From JAAYYM01 sp964631375 (GTDB lineage Bacteria; Bacillota; Clostridia; Lachnospirales; Lachnospiraceae), in the NCBI GenBank assembly GCA_964631375.1, contig CAZVYQ010000030.1, positions 1-36,365 on the forward strand: 36,365 nt of DNA, read 5' to 3'. How positions within the stretch are numbered: the first letter of the stretch is position 1; each line of letters opens with the position of its first letter. Below the pieces are notes generated by a model. The model worked only from the letters and a program-made list of their open reading frames with translations, did no database searches and was not told the origin of the DNA. Below, in pieces: positions 8,329-16,240 of this stretch. Both the position numbers and the translations under genes were made by a program.

Positions 8329-8485
8329 GCCCTGGTACAAACTCGTAGGTTAAGCCAAAGGAGGCTGAACTGATAAAGAAAAAACGGAAGACTCACCTTC
8401 CGTTTTTTCTTTGCTTATCAATGAAGCCGACGACGCGTCGAAGAGTTTGTACCAGGGCATCGTGCCACACCCACCTACACACTTC
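8302..8485. repeat. Large inverted-repeat element with terminator core
   Basis: The left arm 8302-8344 and right arm 8443-8485 are reverse complements at about 39 of 43 positions, including a perfect 24-base block (8321-8344 with 8443-8466, core GGCACGATGCCCTGG). The 98 bases between the arms contain the 16-bp hairpin at 8375-8412. This fills most of the 407-base space between asnS and the NlpC/P60 gene. It could be a MITE-like or REP-like element, or an elaborate terminator; I cannot tell without genome copies. Confidence 0.7.
8375..8412. terminator. Strong bidirectional terminator-like hairpin after asnS
   Basis: AAAGAAAAAACGGAAG (8375-8390) and CTTCCGTTTTTTCTTT (8397-8412) form a perfect 16-bp stem with a 6-base loop, with U-runs in either direction. 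On the minus strand it lies about 90 bases after the asnS stop. Confidence 0.85.
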
Positions 8486-8501
8486 TTCCGTCCATCTTAC
8501 C

Positions 8502-9899
8502 TTATAAATCACAATTATTAACTGTCCTCGGGAACGGAATCACATCTCTGATGTTCCCCATTCCAGTTAAATACATCACACATCTCTCAAACCCAAGCCC
8601 AAATCCTGCATGTCTCGTAGAACCATACTTCCGAAGATCCAGATAAAAATCATAATCTTCCTTTTTAAGACCTAGCTCCTCCATTCTGGCAACCAGCTTA
8701 TCATAGTCATCCTCTCTCTGAGAACCACCGATGATTTCACCAATACCCGGAACCAGACAATCCATGGCAGCAACCGTCTTACCATCCTCATTCAATTTCA
8801 TATAGAAGGCCTTGATCTCCTTTGGATAATCCGTTACAAATACAGGTCTCTTGAACTCTTCCTCTGTCAGATATCTCTCATGCTCTGTCTGCAGATCACA
8901 TCCCCAGGAAACCTTATAGTCAAACCTGTCATTATGCTTCTCCAGAATCTCAATTGCTTCTGTATAGGTTACATGTGCAAAATCAGATGTTACAACATGT
9001 TGTAAACGCTCAATCAGACCTTTGTCCACAAATTGATTGAAAAACTGCATTTCTTCCGGAGCATTTTCCATAACGTATCTTATGATATACTTAATCATGC
9101 TTTCTGCCAAAATCATATCATCCTGCAGATCTGCAAATGCCATCTCCGGTTCAATCATCCAAAACTCTGCCGCATGTCTTGTTGTATTAGAATTCTCAGC
9201 TCTGAATGTAGGACCAAAAGTATAGATATTCTTAAATGCCATTGCATAGGTCTCACCATTTAACTGACCACTGACTGTCAGGCTTGTCTCCTTATTAAAG
9301 AAATCCTGTGTATAATCAACACTGCCATCCGGATTCTTTGGAACATTGTCCATATCCAGAGTCGTTACGCGAAACATCTCGCCGGCACCTTCACAGTCAC
9401 TTCCTGTAATCAGAGGTGTGTGTACATAGACAAACTCTCTCTCCTGAAAGAACTTATGAATCGCATATGCGATCAGCGAACGAACACGAAATACCGCCTG
9501 AAAGGTATTGGTTCTTGCACGCAGATGTGAAATCGTTCTCAGATATTCAAAGGTATGTCTCTTCTTCTGTAGTGGATAATCTGGTGTAGAAGCACCCTCG
9601 ATGGCCACCTCTGCTGCCTGTATCTCAAATGGCTGCTTCGCTTCGGGTGTCGCTACCAAGGTTCCCTTGACTATGATGGCTGCACCAACGTTTAACTTTG
9701 AAATCTCTGAAAAGTTATTCAAACCATCATGATACACAACCTGCAACGGTTCAAAAAAGGTTCCGTCGTTGACTACGATAAATCCAAAGGTCTTGGAATC
9801 TCTGATGTTTCTGACCCATCCGCCGATCTGTACCTCAGTATTGATATAACGATCCTTGTTTTTGTATAACTCTCTGACCGATACTAAATCCATCTCCAT
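8502..9899 (-). CDS. asnS: Asparaginyl-tRNA synthetase
   Basis: Charges tRNA-Asn with asparagine in the cytosol. The 465-residue protein has an N-terminal OB-fold anticodon-binding domain (~17-100, VQIGGWVRNIRDSKTFGF) and a class IIb catalytic domain with motif 2 (FRAENSNTTRHAAEFWM) and motif 3 (GFGLGFERCVMYLTG). Length is normal. Start codons at 9899 and 9893 are both possible (MEMDLV or MDLV); a GGGGAT stretch precedes both. The PPIase gene is only 17 bases upstream on the same strand, so the two are probably cotranscribed. No T-box leader lies directly before asnS. The inverted-repeat element ends its transcription unit. Confidence 0.97.
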   Translation of the reverse strand: MEMDLVSVRELYKNKDRYINTEVQIGGWVRNIRDSKTFGFIVVNDGTFFEPLQVVYHDGLNNFSEISKLNVGAAIIVKGTLVATPEAKQPFEIQAAEVAIEGASTPDYPLQKKRHTFEYLRTISHLRARTNTFQAVFRVRSLIAYAIHKFFQEREFVYVHTPLITGSDCEGAGEMFRVTTLDMDNVPKNPDGSVDYTQDFFNKETSLTVSGQLNGETYAMAFKNIYTFGPTFRAENSNTTRHAAEFWMIEPEMAFADLQDDMILAESMIKYIIRYVMENAPEEMQFFNQFVDKGLIERLQHVVTSDFAHVTYTEAIEILEKHNDRFDYKVSWGCDLQTEHERYLTEEEFKRPVFVTDYPKEIKAFYMKLNEDGKTVAAMDCLVPGIGEIIGGSQREDDYDKLVARMEELGLKKEDYDFYLDLRKYGSTRHAGFGLGFERCVMYLTGMGNIRDVIPFPRTVNNCDL

Positions 9900-9916
9900 C
9901 TATCCCCGTTCTGTTC

Positions 9917-11218
9917 CTATTTCGTTATTGTTTCTTCTGTTTCAGTTGTTTCTTCTGTTTCAGTTGTTTCTTCTGTTNNNNNNNNNNNNNNNNNNNNNNN
10001 NNNNNNNNNNNNNNNNNNNNNNNNNNNNNNNNNNNNNNNNNNNNNNNNNNNNNNNNNNNNNNNNNNNNNNNNNNNNNTTGTTTCTTCTGTTTCAGTTGTT
10101 TCTTCTGTTTCAGTTGTTTCTTCTGTTCCCTCAGTCGGTGCTGCTTCTGTATCCTTTGCAGCCTCAGCTGAATCACCGTTAATCACTGCATTATTCTTAA
10201 TGAAATCATTGACCTTCATTCGAAGCATCTGTTCATTAAACAACGTCATATCATTATTCTTCTTGAACTCCTCATCACTGCTGTAGCCATACATACTAGC
10301 TGCTGCTTTGAGAGAATCTGTGATTTCCTGTTCTGTAAGTTCCAGCTTTTCAGCCTTTGCAATCGCACTGACTACCAATGCTTCCTTCACTGCATCTGCT
10401 GCGATTTTGTTGATTTCTTCCTTGAACTGATCCTCAGAAATATTCATCATCTGTGACAGATAGGTCGGAAGATCCATATTATAGCTCTCTGCATTCTGTG
10501 TATATTTGTCATATACAAAATCAACCTTATCCTGAATCAGATCAGCCGGTATGTCCTCACTAATGGTGGCATTTTCCATAACCTGATTCCAGAGATCAGT
10601 GATCACCTGCTCCTCTGATGTACTTTCCTTACTGCTCAATATGCTCTGTTTTACCAGATCCTTAAACTCTGCAACGGTTGTTGCACCGGAATCCAATGTC
10701 TTAATAAACTCATCATCCAGCTCTGGTACAACACTTTCCTTGATTCCATTGACTGTAACAGTAAACACAACATCCTGTCCGGCTAGATCAGGATTATTGG
10801 AATAAGACTCAGGGAATGTAAGGTTTAAATCAAATGTTTTGCCTACTTCCTTACCGACGATACCGTCTTCAAATCCCGGGATAAATCTTCCTGATCCAAT
10901 CTCCAGATCAAAGGCTTTTGCTGTTCCGCCCTCAAATGCAACCCCATCCTTTTTTCCTTCATAGTCAATATTTGCGATATCACCCTTTTCTACGACCTTA
11001 CGATCTGTGATATCCTTTGTTGTTGCATATTGTTTCATATTTGTTTCAATCTGCTGATCAACTTCTTCATCTGTCACTGATACAGCCTGCTTCGTTGCCT
11101 CTAATCCTTTGTATTGTCCCAATGTAACATACTTATCAGGGTCTACTGTTGATGAGCAGCCGACCAATAAAGCCATTGCACCCACCATAATACCCATTAC
11201 AACACCACTTTTTTTCAT
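9917..11218 (-). CDS. Trigger-factor-like FKBP peptidyl-prolyl isomerase lipoprotein
   Basis: A surface lipoprotein likely to help fold exported proteins by cis-trans isomerising prolyl bonds. A signal peptide ends in the lipobox LLVGC (Cys21). Next come an N-terminal helix pair, an FKBP domain at ~74-162 (EKGDIANIDYEG, FIPGFEDGIVG, FPESY) and a helical trigger-factor C-terminal region with SurA-like helices. The ribosome-binding domain of cytosolic trigger factor is absent. The C-terminus is a Thr/Glu tail of repeated TEETTE units that runs through a 100-N gap, so its true length is unknown. Both flanks of the gap read in the same frame. The RBS is GAGAGGAAG. It is upstream of asnS in a likely two-gene unit. 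Confidence 0.88.
   Translation of the reverse strand: MKKSGVVMGIMVGAMALLVGCSSTVDPDKYVTLGQYKGLEATKQAVSVTDEEVDQQIETNMKQYATTKDITDRKVVEKGDIANIDYEGKKDGVAFEGGTAKAFDLEIGSGRFIPGFEDGIVGKEVGKTFDLNLTFPESYSNNPDLAGQDVVFTVTVNGIKESVVPELDDEFIKTLDSGATTVAEFKDLVKQSILSSKESTSEEQVITDLWNQVMENATISEDIPADLIQDKVDFVYDKYTQNAESYNMDLPTYLSQMMNISEDQFKEEINKIAADAVKEALVVSAIAKAEKLELTEQEITDSLKAAASMYGYSSDEEFKKNNDMTLFNEQMLRMKVNDFIKNNAVINGDSAEAAKDTEAAPTEGTEETTETEETTETEETXXXXXXXXXXXXXXXXXXXXXXXXXXXXXXXXXXTEETTETEETTETEETITK
9928..10127 (-). repeat. 18-base coding tandem repeat interrupted by the gap
   Basis: The unit GTTGTTTCTTCTGTTTCA (plus strand) occurs about 2.8 times on each side of the N run and encodes a Thr/Glu hexapeptide in the PPIase tail. 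From the phase of the two flanks, a gap filled with perfect units would be 4 bases plus a multiple of 18 (for example 94 or 112), not 100. Confidence 0.9.
9978..10077. other. Assembly gap (100 N)
   Basis: Exactly 100 N, the usual placeholder for a gap of unknown size, placed within the tandem repeat where short reads cannot resolve copy number. Confidence 0.97.
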
Positions 11219-11258
11219 AACTACTTCCTCTCTGATTGTTTCAAACTTTTAAATCGCT

Positions 11259-11287
11259 AACATATCAGTTATATCACATTGTGGCAA
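11259..11287 (-). promoter_or_regulatory. Likely promoter of the PPIase-asnS unit
   Basis: On the minus strand TTGCCA (11287-11282), 17 bases, TATGTT (11264-11259). The -10 is imperfect. About 40 bases before the ATG. Confidence 0.5.
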
Positions 11288-11306
11288 ATATGAAAAGTCC
11301 TTTTTC

Positions 11307-11335
11307 TTGCACTTTGGTAACGGGAATGCTATAAT
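11307..11335 (+). promoter_or_regulatory. Sigma-A-type promoter of the small membrane protein gene
   Basis: TTGCAC (11307-11312), 17 bases, TATAAT (11330-11335), about 53 bases before the ATG at 11388. Confidence 0.75.
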
Positions 11336-11387
11336 ACTACGTGCAAGATTCCGATTTTCCATATCGGTTCATCATAGGAGGTATTTT

Positions 11388-11861
11388 ATGTCACAAACTA
11401 CAATTATATTACTTATTATACTGGCCGTATTGGTAGTATTGGCAGTTGCCTTGTTTATCTTTGGAAAAAAGGCTCAGAAAAGACAGGCAGAACAGCAGGA
11501 ACAAATTGATGCAGCTAAGCAAACTGTTTCCATGCTGATTATAGATAAGAAAAGGATGAAGCTCAAGGATTCCGGTCTACCGGCAATGGTCATTGAACAG
11601 ACTCCAAAGCTGCTGCGTAATTCCAAGATGCCGATTGTAAAGGCAAAGGTCGGCCCGCAGATGATGACTCTGGTCTGTGACGAGAAGATTTTTGATACAG
11701 TTCCTGTGAAAAAGGAAGTCAAAGCTGTTGTCAGTGGTATCTATATCACAGAAGTCAAAGGGCTTCGCGGTACTGTCAAGGTAGAGCCAAAGAAAAAGGG
11801 CTTTTTCAAACGCAGTGTTGAAAAACTTCAGGAAAAAGCAGGTGCAAAGCCAATTAAGTAG
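11388..11861 (+). CDS. Single-pass membrane protein of unknown function
   Basis: I do not recognise this 157-residue protein by name. It has one N-terminal transmembrane helix (residues ~4-27, very rich in Leu, Ile and Val), a charged stretch, then a soluble domain of about 110 residues with several predicted strands (VKAKVGPQMMTLVCDEKIF, VKAVVSGIYI). It ends in a Lys-rich tail (KKKGFFKRSVEKLQEK). The positive tail and single anchor suggest a membrane-tethered cytosolic domain. The ATG at 11388 follows ATAGGAGG; the open frame upstream lacks an RBS and overlaps the promoter. It stands alone between divergent and convergent neighbours, with a good promoter and a terminator, so it is a genuine monocistronic gene. 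Confidence 0.85.
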   Translation: MSQTTIILLIILAVLVVLAVALFIFGKKAQKRQAEQQEQIDAAKQTVSMLIIDKKRMKLKDSGLPAMVIEQTPKLLRNSKMPIVKAKVGPQMMTLVCDEKIFDTVPVKKEVKAVVSGIYITEVKGLRGTVKVEPKKKGFFKRSVEKLQEKAGAKPIK

Positions 11862-11876
11862 TAACTCTAACATAGT

Positions 11877-11907
11877 AATGGCCGATGATATTATATCACC
11901 GGCCATT
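11877..11907. terminator. Bidirectional terminator between the membrane protein gene and galU
   Basis: AATGGCCGATGATAT (11877-11891) pairs with ATATCACCGGCCATT (11893-11907) with one mismatch, followed by TTATTTAT on the plus strand. It serves both convergent genes. Confidence 0.85.
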
Positions 11908-11921
11908 TTATTTATATTCAA

Positions 11922-12812
11922 TCAATCATAATCTAACATCTCATCCATATTTTCATTCAGTCTTCTGATATAGTCCATCATCTTATCCTTGGTCTCCGGA
12001 TTGCGAAGAGAAAACTCTATGTTCGCTTGCAGAAAGCCTTCCTTTGTACCAACATCATAACGATGTCCCTTAAAATCGTATACATACATTGCCTCATCCT
12101 TTGCCATCCGACGCAATGCATCTGTCAGCTGGATCTCACCGCCTGTACCCTCATCCTGTGTTTCAAGATACTGGAATACCGTAGGCGTCAGGATATATCT
12201 GCCGAGGATCGCAATATCCGATGGTGCATCTTCTACCTTTGGCTTCTCAACGAGATCCCGCACCTTGTAAACTCTGGAGTCAATTGCCTTGCAGTCTACG
12301 ATACCATATTTATTGACTACCTCATGTGCCACCTTCTGTACACCGATGACAGAAGTCCTGTATTCATTGTAAACATCGATCATCTGACTTAAGCAGGGCT
12401 TCTTTGATACAACAACATCATCACCCAGAAGTACTGCAAATGGCTCATTTCCGATAAAATGTCTTGCAGTCAATACTGCATGTCCCAGTCCACGCGGCTC
12501 CTTCTGTCGGATATAATGGATATTTGCCATCTCAGAAATAGAGCGTACCATGTCCAACATTTCTTTTTTATTATTCTTCTCCAGCTCCAACTCAAGCTCT
12601 ATGGAGCGGTCAAAATGATCCTCTATAGATCTCTTATTTCGTCCGGTCACGATGATGATGTCTTGAATACCGGAAGCAACTGCCTCCTCTATAATATACT
12701 GGATCGTAGGTTTGTCTACGATCGCCAGCATCTCCTTCGGCTGTGCCTTTGTAGCCGGTAAAAATCTGGTTCCAAGTCCTGCTGCAGGTATAATCGCTTT
12801 TCTAAGTTTCAT
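11922..12812 (-). CDS. galU: UTP-glucose-1-phosphate uridylyltransferase
   Basis: Makes UDP-glucose from UTP and glucose-1-phosphate for envelope glycans and glycolipids. The 296-residue protein shows the nucleotidyltransferase signature GLGTRFLPATKAQPKEM at 12-28, then IVDKPTIQYIIEEAV, the metal-binding LLGDDVV and the VEKP / GRYILTP segments typical of GalU. Length is normal. It is the last gene of the ispE-led minus-strand operon, 19 bases after DUF1934, and ends at the terminator at 11877-11907. Confidence 0.96.
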   Translation of the reverse strand: MKLRKAIIPAAGLGTRFLPATKAQPKEMLAIVDKPTIQYIIEEAVASGIQDIIIVTGRNKRSIEDHFDRSIELELELEKNNKKEMLDMVRSISEMANIHYIRQKEPRGLGHAVLTARHFIGNEPFAVLLGDDVVVSKKPCLSQMIDVYNEYRTSVIGVQKVAHEVVNKYGIVDCKAIDSRVYKVRDLVEKPKVEDAPSDIAILGRYILTPTVFQYLETQDEGTGGEIQLTDALRRMAKDEAMYVYDFKGHRYDVGTKEGFLQANIEFSLRNPETKDKMMDYIRRLNENMDEMLDYD

Positions 12813-12831
12813 GTCTTCCCTCCGTTTTCTC

Positions 12832-13278
12832 CTAGTGTAAAGTAAACGCTGTGCCTTCCTTTGGTTTAATATCCATCTTGATCTTACAGTCCGCTAAAAA
12901 CTCGTAATTGACCTCCAGTGCATAATCAATATTGATCTGAATATTCTCATCTGTTTCTGCAACATCTACCTTTTGTGCATCTATTCCAATTAAAATGTTC
13001 CCATAGGGAGTGATATAATTTGTGATGTTTTTCTTCTTTTCCTCAAAGATCATATGTACGTTAGTCACACCGCTTTTTGTAAGATCGAGTGTTGATCCGT
13101 CGAACTTTACGATGTTTTTGGTAGCACCCTCATAACCCTCTGTAATCTCATCATACATCAGGTAGTGCTTGTTATTCTTCTTATAATAACTCCCACTCGT
13201 AATGATCTCGACCATATCCTCATCCACATCATTACCGAATTGAAGTCCCTTTACTGATATCAATACATCCTTTGTCAT
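12832..13278 (-). CDS. DUF1934 (YwiB-like) beta-barrel protein
   Basis: A 148-residue cytosolic protein of the DUF1934 family, a calycin-like beta-barrel of unknown function that is common in Firmicutes. Family features seen are the opening VLISVKGLQ, the ITSGSYYKKNNKHYLMYDE strands, the TKSGVTNVHMIFEEKKK segment and the ITPYGNILIGIDAQKV strand, with an alternating C-terminal YALEVNYEF strand. No catalytic residues can be named. It sits 15 bases after murI and 19 before galU within one operon. The RBS is weak. Confidence 0.85.
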   Translation of the reverse strand: MTKDVLISVKGLQFGNDVDEDMVEIITSGSYYKKNNKHYLMYDEITEGYEGATKNIVKFDGSTLDLTKSGVTNVHMIFEEKKKNITNYITPYGNILIGIDAQKVDVAETDENIQINIDYALEVNYEFLADCKIKMDIKPKEGTAFTLH

Positions 13279-13293
13279 ATGCCCAACCTGTTC

Positions 13294-14133
13294 CTAAAAT
13301 GCTTCTATATTGATTTGTTTTGTGATAAATGGTGTTTCTGTTGCAAAATCCATATCTGAAAGGATCGCTTCTGCAAAGGTTTTGAATTTATCTGCCACAT
13401 CACTCACGAAAAATCTATAATTGACCTCATAATCCTCAGTCCGTGCAATATTGAGCAGTCCCTTACTTTCAAGTAACCTCTTGAGATCAGCCGCGGTCTC
13501 ATAGGCCAGATTGATCAATGTCACCTGATCTCCCATAATCTCAGCGATCGTATCCTTGAGTAGCGGATAATGTGTACAGCCGAGAATCAGTGTATCTATA
13601 TCCTTCTCCTTTAACTCCTCTAAATATCGTCGTGCGATCTCGGTCGTAACCGGATCCTTCCATAAACCTTCTTCTACCAAGGGTGCAAATAATGGACATG
13701 CTTTTCCGAATACCTGGACCTTTTCATTCATCTCATGTATAAACTTCTGATACATTTCACTATGTATGGAACTCTCGGTTGCGATGACACCAACCCTGCC
13801 GTTTCGGGTCTTTTCCACTGCAACTCTGGATCCCGGCTTTAATACACCGATGATCGGGATATCCAGCTCTTTTTCTACTTCCTCCAGAGCACAGGCACTG
13901 ACTGTACCACAGGCGATTGCAATTGCCTTGACATCATAGGTCTGTAGGAAGCGAATGATCTGTCTAGTATATTTAGTTATAGTTTCTTTGGACTTGCTTC
14001 CGTACGGCACGCGTGCTGTATCTCCAAAATAAACGATGCGTTCATTTGGAAGCTGCCGCATGATCTCCTTAGCAACAGTGAGTCCTCCGACTCCTGAATC
14101 AAATACACCAATCGGTGCATATTTGCTGTTCAT
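13294..14133 (-). CDS. murI: Glutamate racemase
   Basis: Converts L-glutamate to D-glutamate for peptidoglycan stem peptides in the cytosol. The 279-residue protein has the N-terminal IGVFDSGVGGLTV and substrate region FGDTARVPYG. The two catalytic cysteines are Cys75 in IACGTVSA and Cys186 in LGCTHYPLL, the latter followed by His188. The first cysteine motif is ACGT rather than the usual ACNT, a substitution at a substrate-contacting position. The RBS AGAGAGG precedes the ATG. It lies mid-operon between a small secreted protein and DUF1934. Confidence 0.95.
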   Translation of the reverse strand: MNSKYAPIGVFDSGVGGLTVAKEIMRQLPNERIVYFGDTARVPYGSKSKETITKYTRQIIRFLQTYDVKAIAIACGTVSACALEEVEKELDIPIIGVLKPGSRVAVEKTRNGRVGVIATESSIHSEMYQKFIHEMNEKVQVFGKACPLFAPLVEEGLWKDPVTTEIARRYLEELKEKDIDTLILGCTHYPLLKDTIAEIMGDQVTLINLAYETAADLKRLLESKGLLNIARTEDYEVNYRFFVSDVADKFKTFAEAILSDMDFATETPFITKQINIEAF

Positions 14134-14173
14134 AATGATACCTCTCTATATACTGATGATTACCATTCTATCT

Positions 14174-14425
14174 TTATTCAGATAATATTTCAAGGAGTTT
14201 CCACCGAATCATGATCTGATCCGGATCTGATATCTGTAGAAGTTCTGTCGGATCTGTCATTGCCGCAGTCCCCTCAAGCGACTTATAGGTTCCTTCTATA
14301 TAACATAACCTTGGGTACAAGAGTCCCCAACATCCTGTTGCCGTATTCATATATTGACTGTATTGCGTAGTTGCACATACTCCGATCGTTAATGACATCG
14401 CTGCTATTAATAACTTCTGATACAT
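14174..14425 (-). CDS. Small protein with N-terminal hydrophobic segment, unknown
   Basis: I do not recognise this 83-residue protein. It begins MYQKLLIAAMSLTIGVCA, a signal peptide or membrane anchor, and continues with a Tyr/Asn-rich stretch and an acidic C-terminal half (DPTELLQISDPDQI). The start at 14425 is chosen because GGGAGGA lies seven bases before it; the ATG at 14431 would touch the RBS. It lies 78 bases after the GntR-type gene and 40 before murI on the same strand, so it is probably carried in the ispE operon. The good RBS supports translation. Confidence 0.6.
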   Translation of the reverse strand: MYQKLLIAAMSLTIGVCATTQYSQYMNTATGCWGLLYPRLCYIEGTYKSLEGTAAMTDPTELLQISDPDQIMIRWKLLEILSE

Positions 14426-14503
14426 ATTCATTCCTCCCGGTCCTGTCTGGCCTGATCTTTGTATCAGAGTTATATCCCATTTCATGGGTTTTATACAGCC
14501 TGA

Positions 14504-15172
14504 CTACAGATCCAGTTGAGAAATGATATTCTTCTCCTGATTATCGATATGAATCTGACTGATCTCCTGTGCTTTTTCAGTATTTCCCTGTACGATATAA
14601 TTACAGATCTGATCATGTTCGAGGATCAGACGTTCATGATTGCGGCAATCCTTGACATACTCCAATCGATAACGATATACCTGCTCAGCCAGATTACTGA
14701 CCATCTGTATCAATCTTCTGTTTCCGGTAGACATTAGGATGATATCATGGAATTTTACATCTGCCTGAGCAATCGTCGTAGCATCCTTCGTCTTAGTTGA
14801 GCGTTCAAACTCCTGCTTCGCTTCTCTTAACCGAATCCTGTCCTCGTCTGACATTCGTTCGCATGCCAAACCAACTGCCAGCGTATCCAGTGTTCTTCTA
14901 ACCTCCAGCACATCTCTCAGATCCTGTTTTGAGATCCGTGATACCTCAGCACCTCTTCTGGGTACCATCGTTACCAATCCTTCCAGCTCCAGCTTACGGA
15001 TGGCTTCTCTGATCGGTGTCCTGCTGACACCAAGTCGATTGGCAAGATGGATTTCCATCAATCTCTCTCCGGGCTTTAGCTCACCGGTTAGAATTCCCTG
15101 TCTGAGTGTGTTAAATACCACATCTCGTAATGGCAGATATTCATCAATACTCATTGAAAATTCCTTATCCAT
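14504..15172 (-). CDS. GntR family regulator, FCD (FadR) subfamily
   Basis: A 222-residue transcription factor. The N-terminal winged helix (~10-70) contains LKPGERLMEIHLANRLGVS and RTPIREAIRKLELEGLV. The C-terminal helical FCD domain has metal/ligand-type residues in EVRRTLD, DVKFHDIIL and LEHDQI. Such proteins sense carboxylic acid metabolites, but the ligand is unknown. The ATG at 15172 follows AAAGGAGG at ideal spacing; a TTG six bases earlier is less likely. It sits 13 bases after ispE, so it is expressed with a housekeeping gene instead of next to an obvious target pathway. Confidence 0.92.
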   Translation of the reverse strand: MDKEFSMSIDEYLPLRDVVFNTLRQGILTGELKPGERLMEIHLANRLGVSRTPIREAIRKLELEGLVTMVPRRGAEVSRISKQDLRDVLEVRRTLDTLAVGLACERMSDEDRIRLREAKQEFERSTKTKDATTIAQADVKFHDIILMSTGNRRLIQMVSNLAEQVYRYRLEYVKDCRNHERLILEHDQICNYIVQGNTEKAQEISQIHIDNQEKNIISQLDL

Positions 15173-15185
15173 CGTCAACCTCCTT

Positions 15186-16049
15186 TTAGTGAAATGTCTC
15201 TGTTAAAAATACCTGTTTTGCAAGTCCTGCCTGTTTGAGGGCTGTGTAGGCCTTCTTTGCTGTGTCTTCATGATCATAAATACCAAATACGGTTGGCCCA
15301 CTACCGCTCATAATGGCATTTAATGCACCATGCTCTTTCATAAAGGATTCCAGTTCACCTATCACCGGATACTCACTTTTTGTAACTGTTTCCAACACAT
15401 TCTCCAGTCGATCAGCGACACCCTTGATATCTGATGCTTTAATCGCTTCAATAATTCCATCAATGTCCGGATGTGTTTGTAATTCATTTGCATGTAAATT
15501 CTCATATACATATTTTGTGGATACACTAATCGCCGGTTTTGCGATCAATATAGGACATATCGGCATCGGAGAAAGTGGTGTCAATATCTCTCCGATTCCT
15601 TCTGAAAGGGCTGTTCCACGCATAATACAGTATGGTACATCTGCTCCGATCCTGACTCCTCGATCCATCAGTTCTTGTTTGGTCAACTGCAGTGTAAACA
15701 ATTGATTCATACCATATAGGACTGCTGCCGCATCTGAACTACCACCTGCCATACCTGCTGCCACCGGTATATATTTTTGCAGATCGATCTCTATTCCCGT
15801 TGATATCTTGAACTCATCCTTTAATAGTTTCGCTGCCTGATATACAAGATTATTCTCATTTGTTGGCAGATAATGCAGATTAGTACTCACTCGGATGACA
15901 TCATCATCTGTTTTTTTCATTGTAACCGTGTCATACAGATTAATATTCTGCATGATCATTCGCACCTCATGGTAGCCGTCTTCACGGCGTCGTACCACAT
16001 CAAGTCCCAGATTTATTTTTGCGAATGCTTTCAATCTGATCTGATCCAT
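15186..16049 (-). CDS. ispE: 4-diphosphocytidyl-2-C-methyl-D-erythritol kinase
   Basis: Phosphorylates CDP-methylerythritol in the non-mevalonate (MEP) isoprenoid pathway. The 287-residue GHMP kinase has the opening AKINLGLDV with Lys11, the HEVRMIMQNINL segment, the glycine-rich ATP loop PVAAGMAGGSSDAAAV (~95-110, Asp106 in the active site) and the C-terminal MSGSGPTVFG. It is the first gene of a minus-strand operon reaching galU, with its own promoter at 16101-16129. Confidence 0.96.
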   Translation of the reverse strand: MDQIRLKAFAKINLGLDVVRRREDGYHEVRMIMQNINLYDTVTMKKTDDDVIRVSTNLHYLPTNENNLVYQAAKLLKDEFKISTGIEIDLQKYIPVAAGMAGGSSDAAAVLYGMNQLFTLQLTKQELMDRGVRIGADVPYCIMRGTALSEGIGEILTPLSPMPICPILIAKPAISVSTKYVYENLHANELQTHPDIDGIIEAIKASDIKGVADRLENVLETVTKSEYPVIGELESFMKEHGALNAIMSGSGPTVFGIYDHEDTAKKAYTALKQAGLAKQVFLTETFH

Positions 16050-16100
16050 TCTCCGCTTTGTTCCTCTCTTGCATTTTGTATACCAAATATATGTAACTCT

Positions 16101-16129
16101 ATCTTACCTACTTCGCTATTTTTTTTCAA
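16101..16129 (-). promoter_or_regulatory. Promoter of the ispE operon
   Basis: On the minus strand TTGAAA (16129-16124), 17 bases, TAAGAT (16106-16101), about 50 bases before the ispE ATG. Confidence 0.6.
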
Positions 16130-16147
16130 TAGTTTTATTCATACACT

Positions 16148-16175
16148 AAAGTTTTCATATCGAATATCCGATATA
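16148..16175 (+). promoter_or_regulatory. Sigma-28 (FliA/SigD) type flagellar promoter
   Basis: TAAAGTTT (16148-16155), 12 bases, TCCGATAT (16168-16175). The E. coli FliA consensus is TAAAGTTT, 11 bases, GCCGATAA, and the B. subtilis SigD consensus is TAAA, ~15 bases, GCCGATAT. The -35 is a perfect match and the -10 differs from SigD at one base. It lies about 65 bases before the gene at 16241. Confidence 0.7.
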
Positions 16176-16240
16176 AGTGATAAGAACTAAGTATTATGAA
16201 ATACTTTTATTATTTGCTGACCAACCAAGGAGGGTTCAAT

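Noticed and set aside
9928..10127. Possible CRISPR array from regular repeats
   Set aside because: The repeats are contiguous 18-base coding units with no spacers and no cas genes nearby.
9856..10182. Plus-strand open frame through the tandem repeat (Leu/Phe-rich)
   Set aside because: It is the antisense of the PPIase Thr/Glu tail, has no RBS, and depends on the N gap.
9900..11300. T-box leader expected for asnS
   Set aside because: asnS is 17 bases from the PPIase gene, and the region before the PPIase gene is too short and lacks a T-box sequence.
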